A stretch of 64,000 nt of DNA from Hybos culiciformis (lineage: Eukaryota; Arthropoda; Insecta; Diptera; Hybotidae). The translations under genes and the position numbers were made by a program. Shown here one piece after another: positions 11,886 to 24,873 of the stretch. Within the stretch, counting starts at the first letter, position 1. Each line of letters starts with the position of its first letter. The DNA lies in contig OZ023273.1 of the NCBI GenBank assembly GCA_964007475.1, positions 124,605,812-124,669,811 of the forward strand, given 5' to 3'. The notes beneath the pieces were generated by a model, which saw only the letters and a program-made list of their open reading frames with translations, was not told the DNA's origin and made no database searches.

Positions 11886-14800
11886 CATAAATATCAATAT
11901 ATGTATCCACAGAATAAGTAGATATTTACTTACAATTAACATGTACCTACTTTGTACATTACTATGTATGCGATAATATTTTATTATTTTGAAAAGTGAA
12001 GAGGCAATTAAATTAGTTTATTAACATTACATTCGAAAGTAGTAGATATGGATTAGTTATACACAATGTCAGATTATGTGTGACTTGATGAATAAAATTT
12101 TGTTATAATATGGGAGCGCAAAATAAAACTATATTTATCAACTTTTACACGGATCTAGGTATATAATATAATCTATTACATATATGAAAAATATGGAATT
12201 TATTTCCACTTTTGTTAAACGATGACATTAGTTTTTTTTCTATATGTTTTAGAAACATTGAAAATACTTGACTCCATTTCATTATTTCTTTAATATATGT
12301 TGCAACTATTATCCTTTTCAATTTGTGTTAATTATCTAATAATTTTTAAAATATTGCACATAGAAATAATTCGTACATTTTTTTTCGTAGAACTTTTTAA
12401 TTTTTACTAAAACATGTCAAATGTTACATTTAAATAAAAATAAAAATGATCTCTTTATAAATATGACATGCTTCAGGGGTAGCAAGAGACTATAATTATG
12501 CGTAAAATTAATGATAAGCACAAGAGAAAGCGTTTAATTTTAGATATTAAATTATTTCAATACTTCAGTATTTAATATTAGAGAGCTTTAGAGATGTTTT
12601 CTATCGAAAATTAATATAATATCTTAAATTTAAGCAAAAAAGAGCTTTGGAGGCATTGAGAATGAGATTGAAATACGAAAACATAGAACCAAATGAAGGG
12701 CAAGACACCTACAACATTAGAAGCACTATAAATTTTATCTGTCATTGTCTGTAAGCAGAACTCAAGCATACTCCAATTTTTATAAATGCCTACGATTTTA
12801 TTTGTGTAATATTGGTAACGTTGACAAAATTATTAAATAATTATTGACATTACTACACGTTTGGTTCACTATTCCGACATAAAACATTACGTCTATCTGT
12901 ATAATATATAAAAATCTAGACTATGTACTAGCCCCCGGTCACTGATGGTTTATTTGTTGGTTTGATTCCGATAGATGAAATATTTTTTTTAGATACATTT
13001 TGTATGGGGAATTTTAATTCAATATTTGCTTTAAACTTCAAATAAATATTATTATATTCAAATAAATATAATTCGCCGGTATTAGCTAGTTTTAAATAAA
13101 ATATGCATGTACATCAATAATATTTTTAAGAATTGCGACATAAAATAATAATGATAATGGAAAAGTTATTAAATCTTTTGTAGAGGTTAAACAAATTTCT
13201 CAAAAATTTCAATCAAATGAAAACAAAAACTGATTATATACTTGAATTTAAATGTTCAATTAAAATCGTTGTTTATTTTAATTTTTATTATAGTAAGATA
13301 AACCACGACCCTTCCATTAAAATCAGAGATAAGACAAATAAAAAAGTTAGTTACTCGAAAATTTTAAAGCATTTGCTATCGCTTAGCAATCAAGTTCAAG
13401 CGTTATAGTCTGATTCGAATTATATACATTAATATATTTTCTTATCATTTCGCAAACGTCAAAAAATTCATTTAGTTAATTAATTATTATTGTTGAACAT
13501 AATTTTTTTTCACTGTAGGCATGTTAAATTAAATTTTAAAGCAAAAAGATAATAGGTACAAAATAAATAACCGAAAAAATATATATATTACGAAAATGGT
13601 TTTTAGTAGAAAATAAAAAAAAAACTAGATTAATTAATTTAATTAACTATTAACTTTATTCAATTTCATTTATACATAAATACATTATAGATTTTTTGAA
13701 GTTTCTAAAAATTCATTTCATATTTTGGAAATATTTTTACCTGGAACAAGAAATATAGCTAGACTTAAAATGTTGTGATCTTAGGAAGCATTGATCTTCC
13801 ATAAATCAAACCAATCCTATTATTAATTTAAATCGTTTATTAATTGAAATAATATCTGAAACTTTAATTGACTGTATTTAATTCAAATCATTAGTAGAGT
13901 ATTTCAGTTCTCAAATAAAAAAAAAAAATTATTCGAACATTTTTTTTTTTTTTTGATTATATTGACCCTCCAAAAACTTGCACGATATTAACTTGATAAA
14001 TATATGTATAATAAATTTTAATTTCACGTTTTCTATTAATAATTATGTTTATCAGTAAACAAAACTTATAGTATTTGTATAATTGTATCTAAACTTGGCA
14101 ATTTAATAAAAATGTTCACACAATTTAACATGTATTAACAACATAATATTATGTATTAGATACAACGGAATTCCATAAAAAATATTTCATTATCATTAAA
14201 AATTTTAATAATTTTTTTTTAAAGAGTTGAAGATAAAAAGCTTTTTTTTCTCTTTAACTTTTATAAACTTATTTCAGTTGGTCTCGAGCGATAAATTAAA
14301 TAATGTTTAAGATTTCGAATCTACAAGAAATATTTATAATTTGTTATTTTTATGGATTCTTATTTATTTAAATAATTAAACCCATATACTTGTCGAAAAA
14401 ATGTTAAATATTTATAATTTTTATGGCAAATCAATGTCAAAGGTTCATGTTGTATAAAATACCGTAAAAAATAAAAAGACGTCACAAAACAGAGTTAAGG
14501 TTGAAAAATGACTTGGCTAATGACTATAATAAATTTAAGATAGAATTTATAAGATTTTTTATTGATTTGTTGAATTGATCAGATATAATTATGAACTGTT
14601 ATGGATTATACAAAATAGAGGCGAAAAAAAATTGATATAACGCCAGTTTTTTCCAAATTAGCGAAGATCATAAATATCTTTTACAAATCAATATAAGACG
14701 AAACAATATCCTATAAATTCTTTCACTGAATGTAGTTTGTACAGTAAAATTAAAATTTAAATTCATAAAATATATCTTCGGGTACTTTAGATTTTATTTT

Positions 14801-16197
14801 TTTAACAAGTATATTTTCAATTGTTTAATTTTTTCTTATGTTTTAACTAGAATTAATAAATGCAAATGAATTATGACAGATGATTGCAGTGCCATTAAAA
14901 CTACATACATATTATTTAAATAATCAAAAAAGTGTAAATTATTATATACATATCTCAATTTTTTTTCTCGCTCGTTTTCAAGAAATATGATAAAATAAAG
15001 ATTCTTATTGTTTTATCCCCATCTTATTTTATTTATACACATTATTAAATTGACTTCGGTTAAATGATATTGCTTTAATTTTATTCCTCTTACATTTTTA
15101 TGAAAATTTATGAACTAGTGGAAATTATTTTTAAATCGAAATCTGGTCAAGATAAATGTGTGATATGTATTCCAGTTAAAGAAATTAGCTAAAAATTCTT
15201 GAACTAATAAACCAAGTTAAAACTATTTTTTCAAGTAGGAATTTATTAACTTAATCTTTGAGGCTGGAAAATTTGATAAGCATTGTTGATGTAGTTATAT
15301 GCACTTAATTTTTTTCTTTATCAATCCCCATATTCGATGGAATATTTTTTTTTTTTTTATTTTAATTAAAAATACACAAAAATTGTTTTCACTTGTATTA
15401 AGATATTACTAAGACAAATATTTAGAAACTTGGGTTCCATGTAGTTTAAATTTTATCGCAAATTTTCCAAATAATACACAACCATATTACATCAAACGAA
15501 AATAGCGCCGAATTAAAAGCATTGATAATTCCCTTGATATATTTTTTTAAAGTTATTTTTAAATAACAAACTTGCTTACCCTAGAACATCTTGTTGAATC
15601 TTTTAAGTTTAAATCTTTTAAAACGTATTTCGAATTCATGATAATTAAAAGTTTATAGATTTCTTATCACCTTTGTGCTTAAATTATGTAATTATTGAAA
15701 GAACTTAGAAAATTTTTTCATTGACCATGAAAATAAATTGAAAATAAGAACGAAATAAAAAAAAAATAACAAAATTTACGACTTCTCGCAAAAAACAAAA
15801 AAAAAAGATCTTAAATCGTCGACAATAAAAAATAAACTGAACACAAGCTAGATTCAAATGTTTGAAAGCTCAAAATAATCTTCTTCCGCAAAACAAAATG
15901 TTCTAATAGCAATTTGAGCTAAAGACAATTATTGAATTGTGAATAAAATACGTTCTAAATAATTGAACAGCTTTTTTTTTTTTAAATATAATATTCATCA
16001 GCTGTGAATGCTAGTATTGCTTTGGTTTTCACAGATTTCTCATAATAAACAATATTTTGCATAAGCCAATAATATATTTCGTACCAATTACATATTAACT
16101 TTAATAAAGATATTTTGAGAATTTAAAAGACTTTTTTTCCATGATAAACTGCAAATCTCGCTTAAACATTTACTAGTTCCATTTGACCTATCACCTA
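11886..16197. other. AT-rich DNA, probably hexokinase intron 1
   Basis: No supportable coding exon. Donor-like sites occur on the minus strand (for example at about 13740 and 15578), but the short segments before them do not join to the hexokinase frame without a stop. Confidence 0.5.
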
Positions 16198-16261
16198 CCT
16201 ATTCTGGGGCGCCGTGACATTTGTCCGCGGGACATTTGTCCGCGATTGAATTTTCTAACTT

Positions 16262-16495
16262 TAGCGGACAAATGTCATTTTGCAAAATGTCATTTGTCCG
16301 CGATTGATTTTTCGAATTTTTAGCGGACAAATGTCATTTTGCAAAATGTCATTTGTCCGCGATTGAAATTTTTAATTTTTAGCGGACAAATGTCATTTTG
16401 CAAAATGTCATTTGTCCGCGATTGATTTTTCAGTTTTTTTAGCGGACAAATGTCATTTTGCAAAATGTCATTTGTCCGCGATTGATTTTTCAATT
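16262..16495. repeat. left tandem array (four ~59-bp units)
   Basis: Units begin with AGCGGACAAATGTC at about 16263, 16322, 16381 and 16441 and each ends GTCCGCGATTG. They are almost identical apart from the short T/A-rich spacer. Each unit can fold on itself because its two halves are inverted copies with one mismatch per arm. Confidence 0.85.
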
Positions 16496-16505
16496 TTGGA
16501 GATAC

Positions 16506-16752
16506 TGCAGATTACGTGAACCACTCAGAATCGTCTGAAGCTTGGAAAAGGGAAGAGGGGTAGAGTCCCCCCAAATTGTTCATACATTTTGTATATGCAA
16601 TTTTTTTTTTTTTGCCCGATTTGCCCCTTAAAGAGAGGGTGGTGGGGGGTGGCCGCAAATCCCACTGACCAACCACCAGTCCACCCGCCCGCCCGCCGCC
16701 CCCCACCAGCCTCTCTTGTTGTGCCGATTCTGATTGGTTCACGTCATCTGCA
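16506..16752. repeat. inner inverted repeat with C-rich core
   Basis: The arms are TGCAGATTACGTGAACCACT at 16506 and, at 16752 on the opposite strand, TGCAGATGACGTGAACCAAT; both continue CAGAATCG. They enclose about 190 bp that includes a striking CCCGCCCGCCCGCCGCCCCC tract at about 16684. This may be a second, nested MITE or the ancestral core of the foldback element. Confidence 0.7.
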
Positions 16753-16769
16753 CTTTAGCCTCAAATTTT

Positions 16770-17000
16770 TAGCGGACATATGTCATTTTCCAAAATGTCA
16801 TTTGTCCGCGATTGCTTTTTTTAATTTTTAGCGGACAAATGTCATTTTGCAAAATGTCATTTGTCCGCGATTGATTTTTTAAATTTTTAGCGGACAAATG
16901 TCATTTTGCAAAATGTCATTTGTCCGCGATTGATTTTTCAGATTTTTAGCGGACAAATGTCATTTTGCAAAATGTCATTTGTCCGCGATTAATTTTTATC
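16770..17000. repeat. right tandem array (four ~59-bp units)
   Basis: Units start at about 16771, 16829, 16888 and 16946 in the same orientation as the left array. The first carries small changes (GGACATATGTC and CCAAAATG). The arrays are thus direct repeats of each other, while the outer ends are inverted. Confidence 0.8.
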
Positions 17001-18840
17001 GCGGACAAATGACATTTTGGAAAATGTCATTTCTCCGCGGCGGACAAAAGACATTTTGAATCGCGGACAAATGTCATTTTTATGTCCGCGATACAAAAAC
17101 AAATCGCGGACAAATGTCCCGCGGACAAATGTCCAACCCCCCTATTCTGGTGCCAATCTAATTTGCTAATTGAATATTCAAGATGTCCATTTAATAACTT
17201 TGTGTAAGATATCGGTTTCTTTTATTTCGATTAAAATAATTCTGATTGTTATATTAAAATGTACCTGAAATTCATAATAAAATAGCAAACAGATACAGCT
17301 AAATATTTGTACAAATTTAAACTGAATTCATATGTTAAGAAAAAAATAACATATTCTATGGTTTATGTATAAAACATCATATAGTTTTATTTATTTACAT
17401 AATGTGTGGATTATCATAGTATAAAACCGCAAAGAATTTTTGTTTTAATGTTTTTTTGAGAATAACACTCATATTTTAATTCTCTCGAAAAATAAAATAA
17501 AATAAAAAATAGTAGCAATAATATATTTTATGATCATTATTATGTTATCTAAGAACACAACAGGCTAAACATAAAATAAGCTGATTGCAATAATTTAAAA
17601 AATATCGATTAAAAATTATTTTTTTGTTATTATTTTACTAGAATTAGAGTGTGGTTATTTGCACATATAGAAACTTGTGTAGGTTACGTACCATGGAACC
17701 ACACAATTTTTTCATGCAAAGTCTAGCTTACGATGGTATTAGAAAAAAACATTAAATTATTTCACCAATTTGAGATACATATCTTTTATTGGGTTAATGA
17801 TAATATTTTTTGCAAATTTATTAATATAATTATTTTATTTTCTTGGATGAGCTTTTTTGTTTAGTTTTGGTCACTTTTTGAGTTTTGACAGATTTATGAC
17901 AGATATATATATATTGGGGAAAAGTTATGAAAAAAATTTTGCGTTCGCGGAAAGCTCTTGAAAGCTTATTATTTAAAAAAGAAAAACTAAATATATATTG
18001 AGTCCAAAATAAAATTGTTTATGACGTAAAAAGTATGTTCATGTTAAGTATGTAGGTTTAATAAATTTAATTTTATACATAATTTATTTCAATATTTATG
18101 ATAAATTATTATTTTTGATAAATTGTCAGCAAAAAAAGTAAACAATTATTGCATTAGATTTTTATGAACAAATTTTCCATTTAAACCAAAAGAAATTGTT
18201 TCACAACTTTCGATTCGAAGAATGTTAGCTTGGAGTTTCTAAATTATAAATAAAATATATAAAATATAAATACATTGTTTACTTGAGATTTATATAATCT
18301 TTTTTCCGAATAAAGCTACAAAAAATTAAATAAAAAAATAAACGAAATTAAGTTAATTTTTAAAGTAAAATTCTCACCTGTTTGTTTAATCAATGTACAT
18401 ATTTAAATGTATTTTTTGTTTAAATACAATTGCATATTTTACAACTTATACTCCACATATTTTATTTTTTATAAAAAATGTAGAACTCTAAAGTAGTGTA
18501 AAATATATTTCTATAAGATAATATTATGTATCTTTTAATTCAATATTCAAAGCTTAACATAAATTTTGTATATATTATACACATTTAAAATATTATGTTT
18601 TATTAAAATATAAAAAGATACAATATGATATATAGGTTTAAGATATGAATTTATGAAAGATTGCAAATTTATAATATAATTAATAAGCCAATTAAGCTAC
18701 TGCTATATAATCTAACAAATTGAAAAAAATACTCTGAACGGTGATTTTGGAAGCTTTAGAAAATGTATCCATAATGCTTGTATCGTCGCTAATTCTTTAA
18801 ACTGGCGTATGTATAAATTCGTATTTTTCTAGAAGCGTAA

Positions 18841-18877
18841 ACCACATAACTATATAGTAACCACATAACTATATAGT
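18841..18877. repeat. two tandem copies of a 19-bp unit
   Basis: ACCACATAACTATATAGTA is followed directly by a second copy lacking only the last base. Confidence 0.85.
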
Positions 18878-19516
18878 CTCAATATTCCAATGTATTATTT
18901 AGAGACATTAGATACAAAATAAGATATCTCATTAATAATTTTGCAGAAAATTGTAAATGGCTTGTTCTTCAAACGTTTATATTCCTAAAACCCGCATTAA
19001 AAATTTTAATTATTCCACTCTAATGGCATTCGTTATTCCTATTTTAATTTCGGGAAAATTTCAGATTCACTTCTTCGTATAAAATGAACGACGATGTTAT
19101 TCTGAACTTTAAAAAAAAATAATCAGTTAGCTTTTATTTTATGTTAATAAAAAAACTTCAAAGAAACATGTTAAATTAAAATAATTTTGTGTTAACTTGT
19201 TGATATTTTAGCTCAACTACATAATATTGAAATTTAAGTTTATAAGATTTAAGTGCCTTGTACATAACTAATTAAAATATTAACATTATTTTTATATGAT
19301 AAAATAACTTTATAGTTAAGAAAAAGAAAAAAATATATGAATGAAAAAATTGTAATTTTTTTTTTATTTAGTGTTTACTTCCATCATGCTAACAACATAT
19401 TTTTGTGTCTAGACCCAAAAATAACTGCTATGTTAATGAATAAAGTTATAGTATATGAAATTTAAACGAATTAATTAAAGAATACTTTATCTTTTAGTGA
19501 ATTCACTAAATACATA

Positions 19517-19545
19517 ATGATAATAATAATAATAATAATATAATA
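19517..19545. repeat. (TAA)n microsatellite
   Basis: A run of about nine TAA triplets, with a small interruption at its right end. Confidence 0.8.
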
Positions 19546-22400
19546 AAAAACGTTGGAATATGAATTAATTATGAAGCTACACAAAAAAAAAGGGAACAAA
19601 AAAGGAGGAATCTTTTCTAATTCATTACATTTTTTAATCCATTTTAATGGAAAATTAAATTGTTTTGTATAATAAAAGATTTTAAGGTCAAATTAAATAA
19701 TAATTAAAAGCTGTTAGGATTTAATTTATTTTTCTTCTTTTATTTTTTTTGATATTTTTTTTACTGAGAATAAAAAAGGGGTTTTTTTTTATATATTCCT
19801 TAATCATGGAACTTAATTTTATAAAATGCCGCGTTAAATTTTGATGTAATTTTAATTGATAAAGCATTGTTCGTAACATTGTTATTTGTAACAGCTCGTT
19901 AAATCAGGAATTTTTAAATAAAAATTAATGAATCATTATAATTTCGATTTCACGGAATATAACTTTTTTTTTTGGCTTTATGAGACTTTTAGTGAAACTG
20001 GTATATTTAAAGGTTATTATGAACTATAATATAATAATTTTTATTGCCGAAAACATTTAGAACCCTTACCCTTTTAATATTTGTTATTTTTGAAGACATT
20101 AAATAATTAAAATTTGAGTCAAATAATTTAAAATTATAACAAATTGTCTATTCGTTGATATGTTAACTCACTATCTACTCGCACAACATAATGATATCTA
20201 TCGCTATCGTTTAAATTTTTCGTGTCATATATTCTTAACTGATTTTGTTTAGTTTATTTAAGGTTTCTTTATATTTACGTTGTAGAAAAATTAAAAAATA
20301 TTTATGAAATATGTATTCATATAAATAATAATTAAAAAGTAGAACATTTCGTATTTGTCATAAGAAAATTAATTTATTTTATGAATTTAAATAAGATACT
20401 TTGTTTTTTAAGTCTTGATGCAATATCAATTAATTTGTTCGATGTTTTTGAACGCTTTCAAGCTTTGATATTAATACATTGAAAATCGAAAATTGAAGCC
20501 TTAAAAGTTCAAATAATGCTTACTCCGAACTATAGTTTCTTACGATTCTATCAAAAAACACAAGTTTGAAACATGAAACTTGTTTTTGCAATTTAAAAAA
20601 AAGTTTATTTGTCTCCATCAAGTAATATGCCGAAATTTGAACATAAAAATAAAATCCCCTCACAAAGTAGAGGTAAAAATTTCAGAATGCTCAATTAATT
20701 ATTAATAAAATTCCTATTTTAAATTCATAAATTATTTAAAAGAGTTAGTAATTATGAAATTAATATTTGTTAATTTTTAACTTTGATAAATTGAGAGCTA
20801 GTTCAAAAATTTAAAGATTTTTTATTAATATTTATGTATTTTAGAAATGTAATTACTAATTCAATTCTTTCAGAGCTTTTCTTTCTCTCACGCTATATTT
20901 TGTAATTTATTTTTGGTTTAGTGTATCAAAACATTAATTTTGGATAACTAAATTCCTTTATGTTTATTTTTTATAAAAAAAATCACAACTTGAGACACTT
21001 AATATATCATTCTTTTTATATTTACACTTACACGAAAATAATAATGAATATAAATTTTTCAGATATCTGATTAACTATAAGTTCTTTAATTTGTGTTGAA
21101 TTTAAGTTCTATACTTGAGCTTTGTTCACTTTAGCACAAAATTTATTTTATAATATTTTAACAACACATTCTCATGTTTAAGAAGTTTTTATATATGAAA
21201 AGATGTTATCATCATAAAATACATTTAAGTATCTTTTCAACAACACAGTGTATACTTAGAAAATTTTTTTTCCTCATTGAATCTTATCAACATTTTCAAT
21301 GAGCATACATAAATACTTAGTTATGTTCATCTTTCTTAAGTTAAAAAACAAATAATATTTTTGCATAATTGCATGGCCATAGTTTTTTGTTTTTAATACA
21401 GAGATAAGATTATTTTTATAATAAACATACTTTAGAGATGTAAAAGTAACTTAAAAAAACACAAAAAAGTTTTCATAACTATTGATACAACGTGCTTAAA
21501 TTGGTCTAATGTATACAATTTGAAAACCTTCAAATTAGGTAACGGGATATTATGATGTCATGCTCATCAACAATAATTTTAGTTTTTAATTAATTAATTT
21601 TTAATAACTTTATAAACTAAATGCAAATAAGAAATAAAAACAAAAAGAGCAGTTTTTATGAAAGAATATATACAATAATTAATTATTTAGGATTTTTCTT
21701 TTCAAAATTTTGAAGAAAATTTATTCAAGAAAATTTATCCTTGAAACATATAACGATATAATTTTCTTCAACGTACAAAAATTTGTTGTCCAAAATTTGA
21801 AATAAAAAGTTCTTAAAGCTAAGTTTTTTGTTTTGTCTTAATTTTAACAATTTCTTATTTTTGAACAAAAACTCGACAGGGTGGATTTTAAATCAACAAA
21901 GGATGGAATTTAACCCTAAATCTAAACTACAGTATAGTTATAGTCTGGTAATAATATTTAGTGATGGTATCGCAAAAAAAAATATTATTTAAAAATTTGT
22001 TAAAATTAATAAGAAGTGATTTAATGATATGTAAAACTTAATAAAAAAGTACAATTATTGAAAATATTCAAACAGAGCGTTCTTATTTATTTTCTCACAT
22101 AAGTACTTGAAGTTAAATTAGGTTAAGGTATAGATGAAGATGAACATCCGTTGTGTATTTTTCTGATTAATAAGTTTAAATTTAAATTTTTTGTTGAAGA
22201 AAATAAAATATTTTATGGTTTTTATAGGTATGTGGTAAATGTGGTATTTATAATATTCTCAAAGTGACAAATTATCCAAATTCTATTCTGCACATATTTA
22301 CAGATAAACACCTAACCTTAAGAAAGACCATGACGAACAGTGACACCACTATTTATTGGTCGATTTGACATAAGCAAACAAGTGCGTTTAGTTGCAAACA

Positions 22401-22453
22401 CTAATCTTATCCTAATCTAGTCCTAATCTGGTCCTTATCTAGTCCTAATCTAA
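22401..22453. repeat. short degenerate tandem repeat (CCTAATCTAGT)
   Basis: Four to five imperfect copies of an 11-bp unit CCTAATCTAGT, with variants CCTAATCTGGT and CCTTATCTAGT. Nothing suggests a gene here. Confidence 0.75.
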
Positions 22454-23010
22454 ATCAAGTCACTTAAAATAAATAAAAATTTTGAGTAGGTTTTATTAAA
22501 AAAAAAAAACTACGTTCTTCAGAAAACCAAAATAGCGATAAATATAGAACTACGAATTTTTGTCTCACCGTTATAAAAATTTTATAAGTTTTATAAAATA
22601 AAATATTTAATGCAACGAAATGCATGAAATATTTTTGTATTAAAAATAAAACTTTTTTTTTTCTTTTCTTTATGTTGAAAAATTTATTATTAGTTTTTTC
22701 ATATTTTTTTTTTCTTTCTGAAATTTATTTAAAAAAAAAAAAAAAAAGAAGAAAAACGTTTAAATCTACTATTATTATTAAATTTTTATTAAAATGCATT
22801 TTTCTTAGAAATGTTTGCACTAAAATTAAATTTCACTTTTAAAATATAAGAAAAGTATATTTTGAACGTGATAAAAAAAAAAATCCAGTGAAAAAGAAAA
22901 GATTTATTAAGAAAAAAAAAACCTGAATTCCGTTCTGAAGGATATCCACAGGGGAGCAAAAATTTAGCACTTTCTAGTAATAATTTTATTTTTATTTTTT
23001 TGTTTTGATC

Positions 23011-23036
23011 TTAATAATAATAATAATAATAATAAT
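23011..23036. repeat. (TAA)n microsatellite
   Basis: About eight uninterrupted TAA triplets. Confidence 0.8.
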
Positions 23037-24204
23037 GGCAATGAATGTTTGAAGCCTTAATAATTTTAATAATATTTTTTAAAAATATTTTTTTTAAAAA
23101 GAATTCAATTTAATGGAGTTTTTTTTTATGGAATTTTAAGAGTTTGAAACAATTTAAAATATTTAGCAAAGTCATCTGAGATATTCTATAATAAGTTTTT
23201 CCGCCAAATTGGAGTTTTTTTTGGAAAAAGACAGTAAATTTGAAATTCACTTTCCCTGACAATTAGTTCCCTTTTTGAAGGCTTGGAATCGTAAAAGTTT
23301 TCCAATTACTTCTTCAATCAGTCAAAATAAGAATGAAATTTAAAATTTAAGTCAAATCCTGTAATGGATTTACTGAAATCAAAGAAATTTTTTTTAGATT
23401 TAAATTACATATATAAAAACATGTTAATTTCTTAAGCAGATGCTCTCTCCACAGAGAAACTAAGGACGACTTGTACCTAAGTTATGTACTTAAGTAAAAA
23501 ATATTCGCGTTCCATATTATAAAGATGATTTTGTGTTGCGGGATCTCCTTGAAAAGTATATCAGTTCCTTTTATTCTTAGAAGAAGAATTATATCAAATG
23601 ACGGATTTTAATATTAATTTTTTATAACAATAACCCTTTCTAGCTAAAAATATGCTGCCATTGTCCGTTTTTCTAACAATTACGATTTACATTTTTTATA
23701 AAATGATATTTTAGATAATTATTTATATGTAAAAAAAGATGAAACTACGATCTATTTTAAGAACTATTTACCTTAATGCATTATGGAATTTTTTTGAAAC
23801 TTGGAATTTTGAGTTTATAGAACTTATAATATTTCGTAAAATTAAATGCATTTTTGTGTCATAACAATGCTAGATAGATATAAACATTTTAAAAAATTTT
23901 ATCGAACTCAGTTTGGGTTTTGAAGCATGATTCAACTAATTGTAATTTTGTAAAAAATTATTATAATAAAAGAATTCATATCCAGGTTTAAAAAGCTCAA
24001 GAAATAAACAAGCTAAACAAACCAATGTTCATCATTTCTGATGGTACCTAAAATCATTAAGATATTAGAACTAATGTAGGTAACAGTTACAGTAAGAATT
24101 TCATTCTGAAAGGATTATTTCTACAAATGTGCGCATTGACAATATTCCATTCGTAATTATAATAAAAAATTCCTGTCGCTAAACGTTAGCAAAATTTGAT
24201 ATTT

Positions 24205-24869
24205 CGTCGACCCAAAATTATAATGTCGTATCTGCAAAAACTAAGTTTCGAGAAAATCGACTTTAAAGTTTGGAACGCACGGAAAAAAAATTGAGCCGAA
24301 AAACTTTTTAATTTTTTTTCGTAATTCGCCTCAATAATCTTTCTAGATTTGTGTCTTAAAAGCATATTTTATGCTACCAAGTAATAACAGATTTTTTTTT
24401 AACTTCTTTACCTTAAGGTCCGAGAAAAATTGAAATTTCATACAGATACGATATTATAATACTGAAAATTTTTATTCAAATATTTATTTTTTCAAGTATA
24501 TTTTAACACTTTAATTACGTAAAATGATCTTTTACAACTTTTAAGAATTAAGAGACAATTATTTATTTTAAAGCCAAATTATATATAGAAATAGCAGTTA
24601 CGACATTATAATATTGATTTTTTTTATCGATATTTTACATACAATACTGTCGTAAATGACATCATTTTGTTGGTTACGACATTATAATATTTTATTAAAT
24701 CTTTTTTAAGTCACTTACGACATAATCGACACTGAATATCTCGGGAACTATTAAAGATACAGCAACGTCGATAAGACAGATCGAAAGATCATCTCGAAAA
24801 ATATAAAGATCAATTCTTAACTCATTTTCGCAAAAAATGCAGATACGACATTATAATTTTGGGCCGACG
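24205..24869. mobile_element. MITE with ~32-bp terminal inverted repeats, class unknown
   Basis: The left end CGTCGACCCAAAATTATAAT continues GTCGTATCTGCA; the right end read inward is CGTCGGCCCAAAATTATAAT followed by the same GTCGTATCTGCA, so the two differ at one position. TACGACATTATAAT motifs recur inside. The flanking four bases are ATTT on both sides (24201-24204 and 24870-24873), a possible target duplication but weak evidence in this composition. No transposase frame is present. I cannot assign the superfamily. Confidence 0.65.
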
Positions 24870-24873
24870 ATTT

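Larger units (their letters stand above)
16208..17141. mobile_element. foldback Mutator-like element of palindromic tandem units
   Basis: The element has inverted ends: the left starts GGCGCCGTGACATTTGTCC and the right, read inward, starts GGGGGTTGGACATTTGTCC; both continue GCGGGACATTTGTCCGCGAT. It is flanked by CTATTCTGG direct repeats (16199-16207 and 17142-17150), a 9-bp target duplication that may be 10 bp if the preceding C counts. Inside, two arrays of near-identical units of about 59 bp flank a unique core. Each unit holds AGCGGACAAATGTCATTTT followed by GCAAAATGTCATTTGTCCGC, itself an imperfect palindrome. The 9-bp duplication and GG ends suggest a non-autonomous MULE. No transposase is encoded, and the short open frames in the core are chance frames in C-rich sequence. 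Confidence 0.75.
17151..24204. other. AT-rich DNA, probably hexokinase intron 1
   Basis: No supportable coding exon. It contains short tandem repeats listed separately and long T and A tracts. The open frame at 22624-22842 is low-complexity F/K-rich sequence and is not counted as a gene. Confidence 0.5.

Noticed and set aside
16512..16831. Two overlapping open frames on opposite strands
   Set aside because: They cross the C-rich core and palindromic units of a non-autonomous element; composition explains them.
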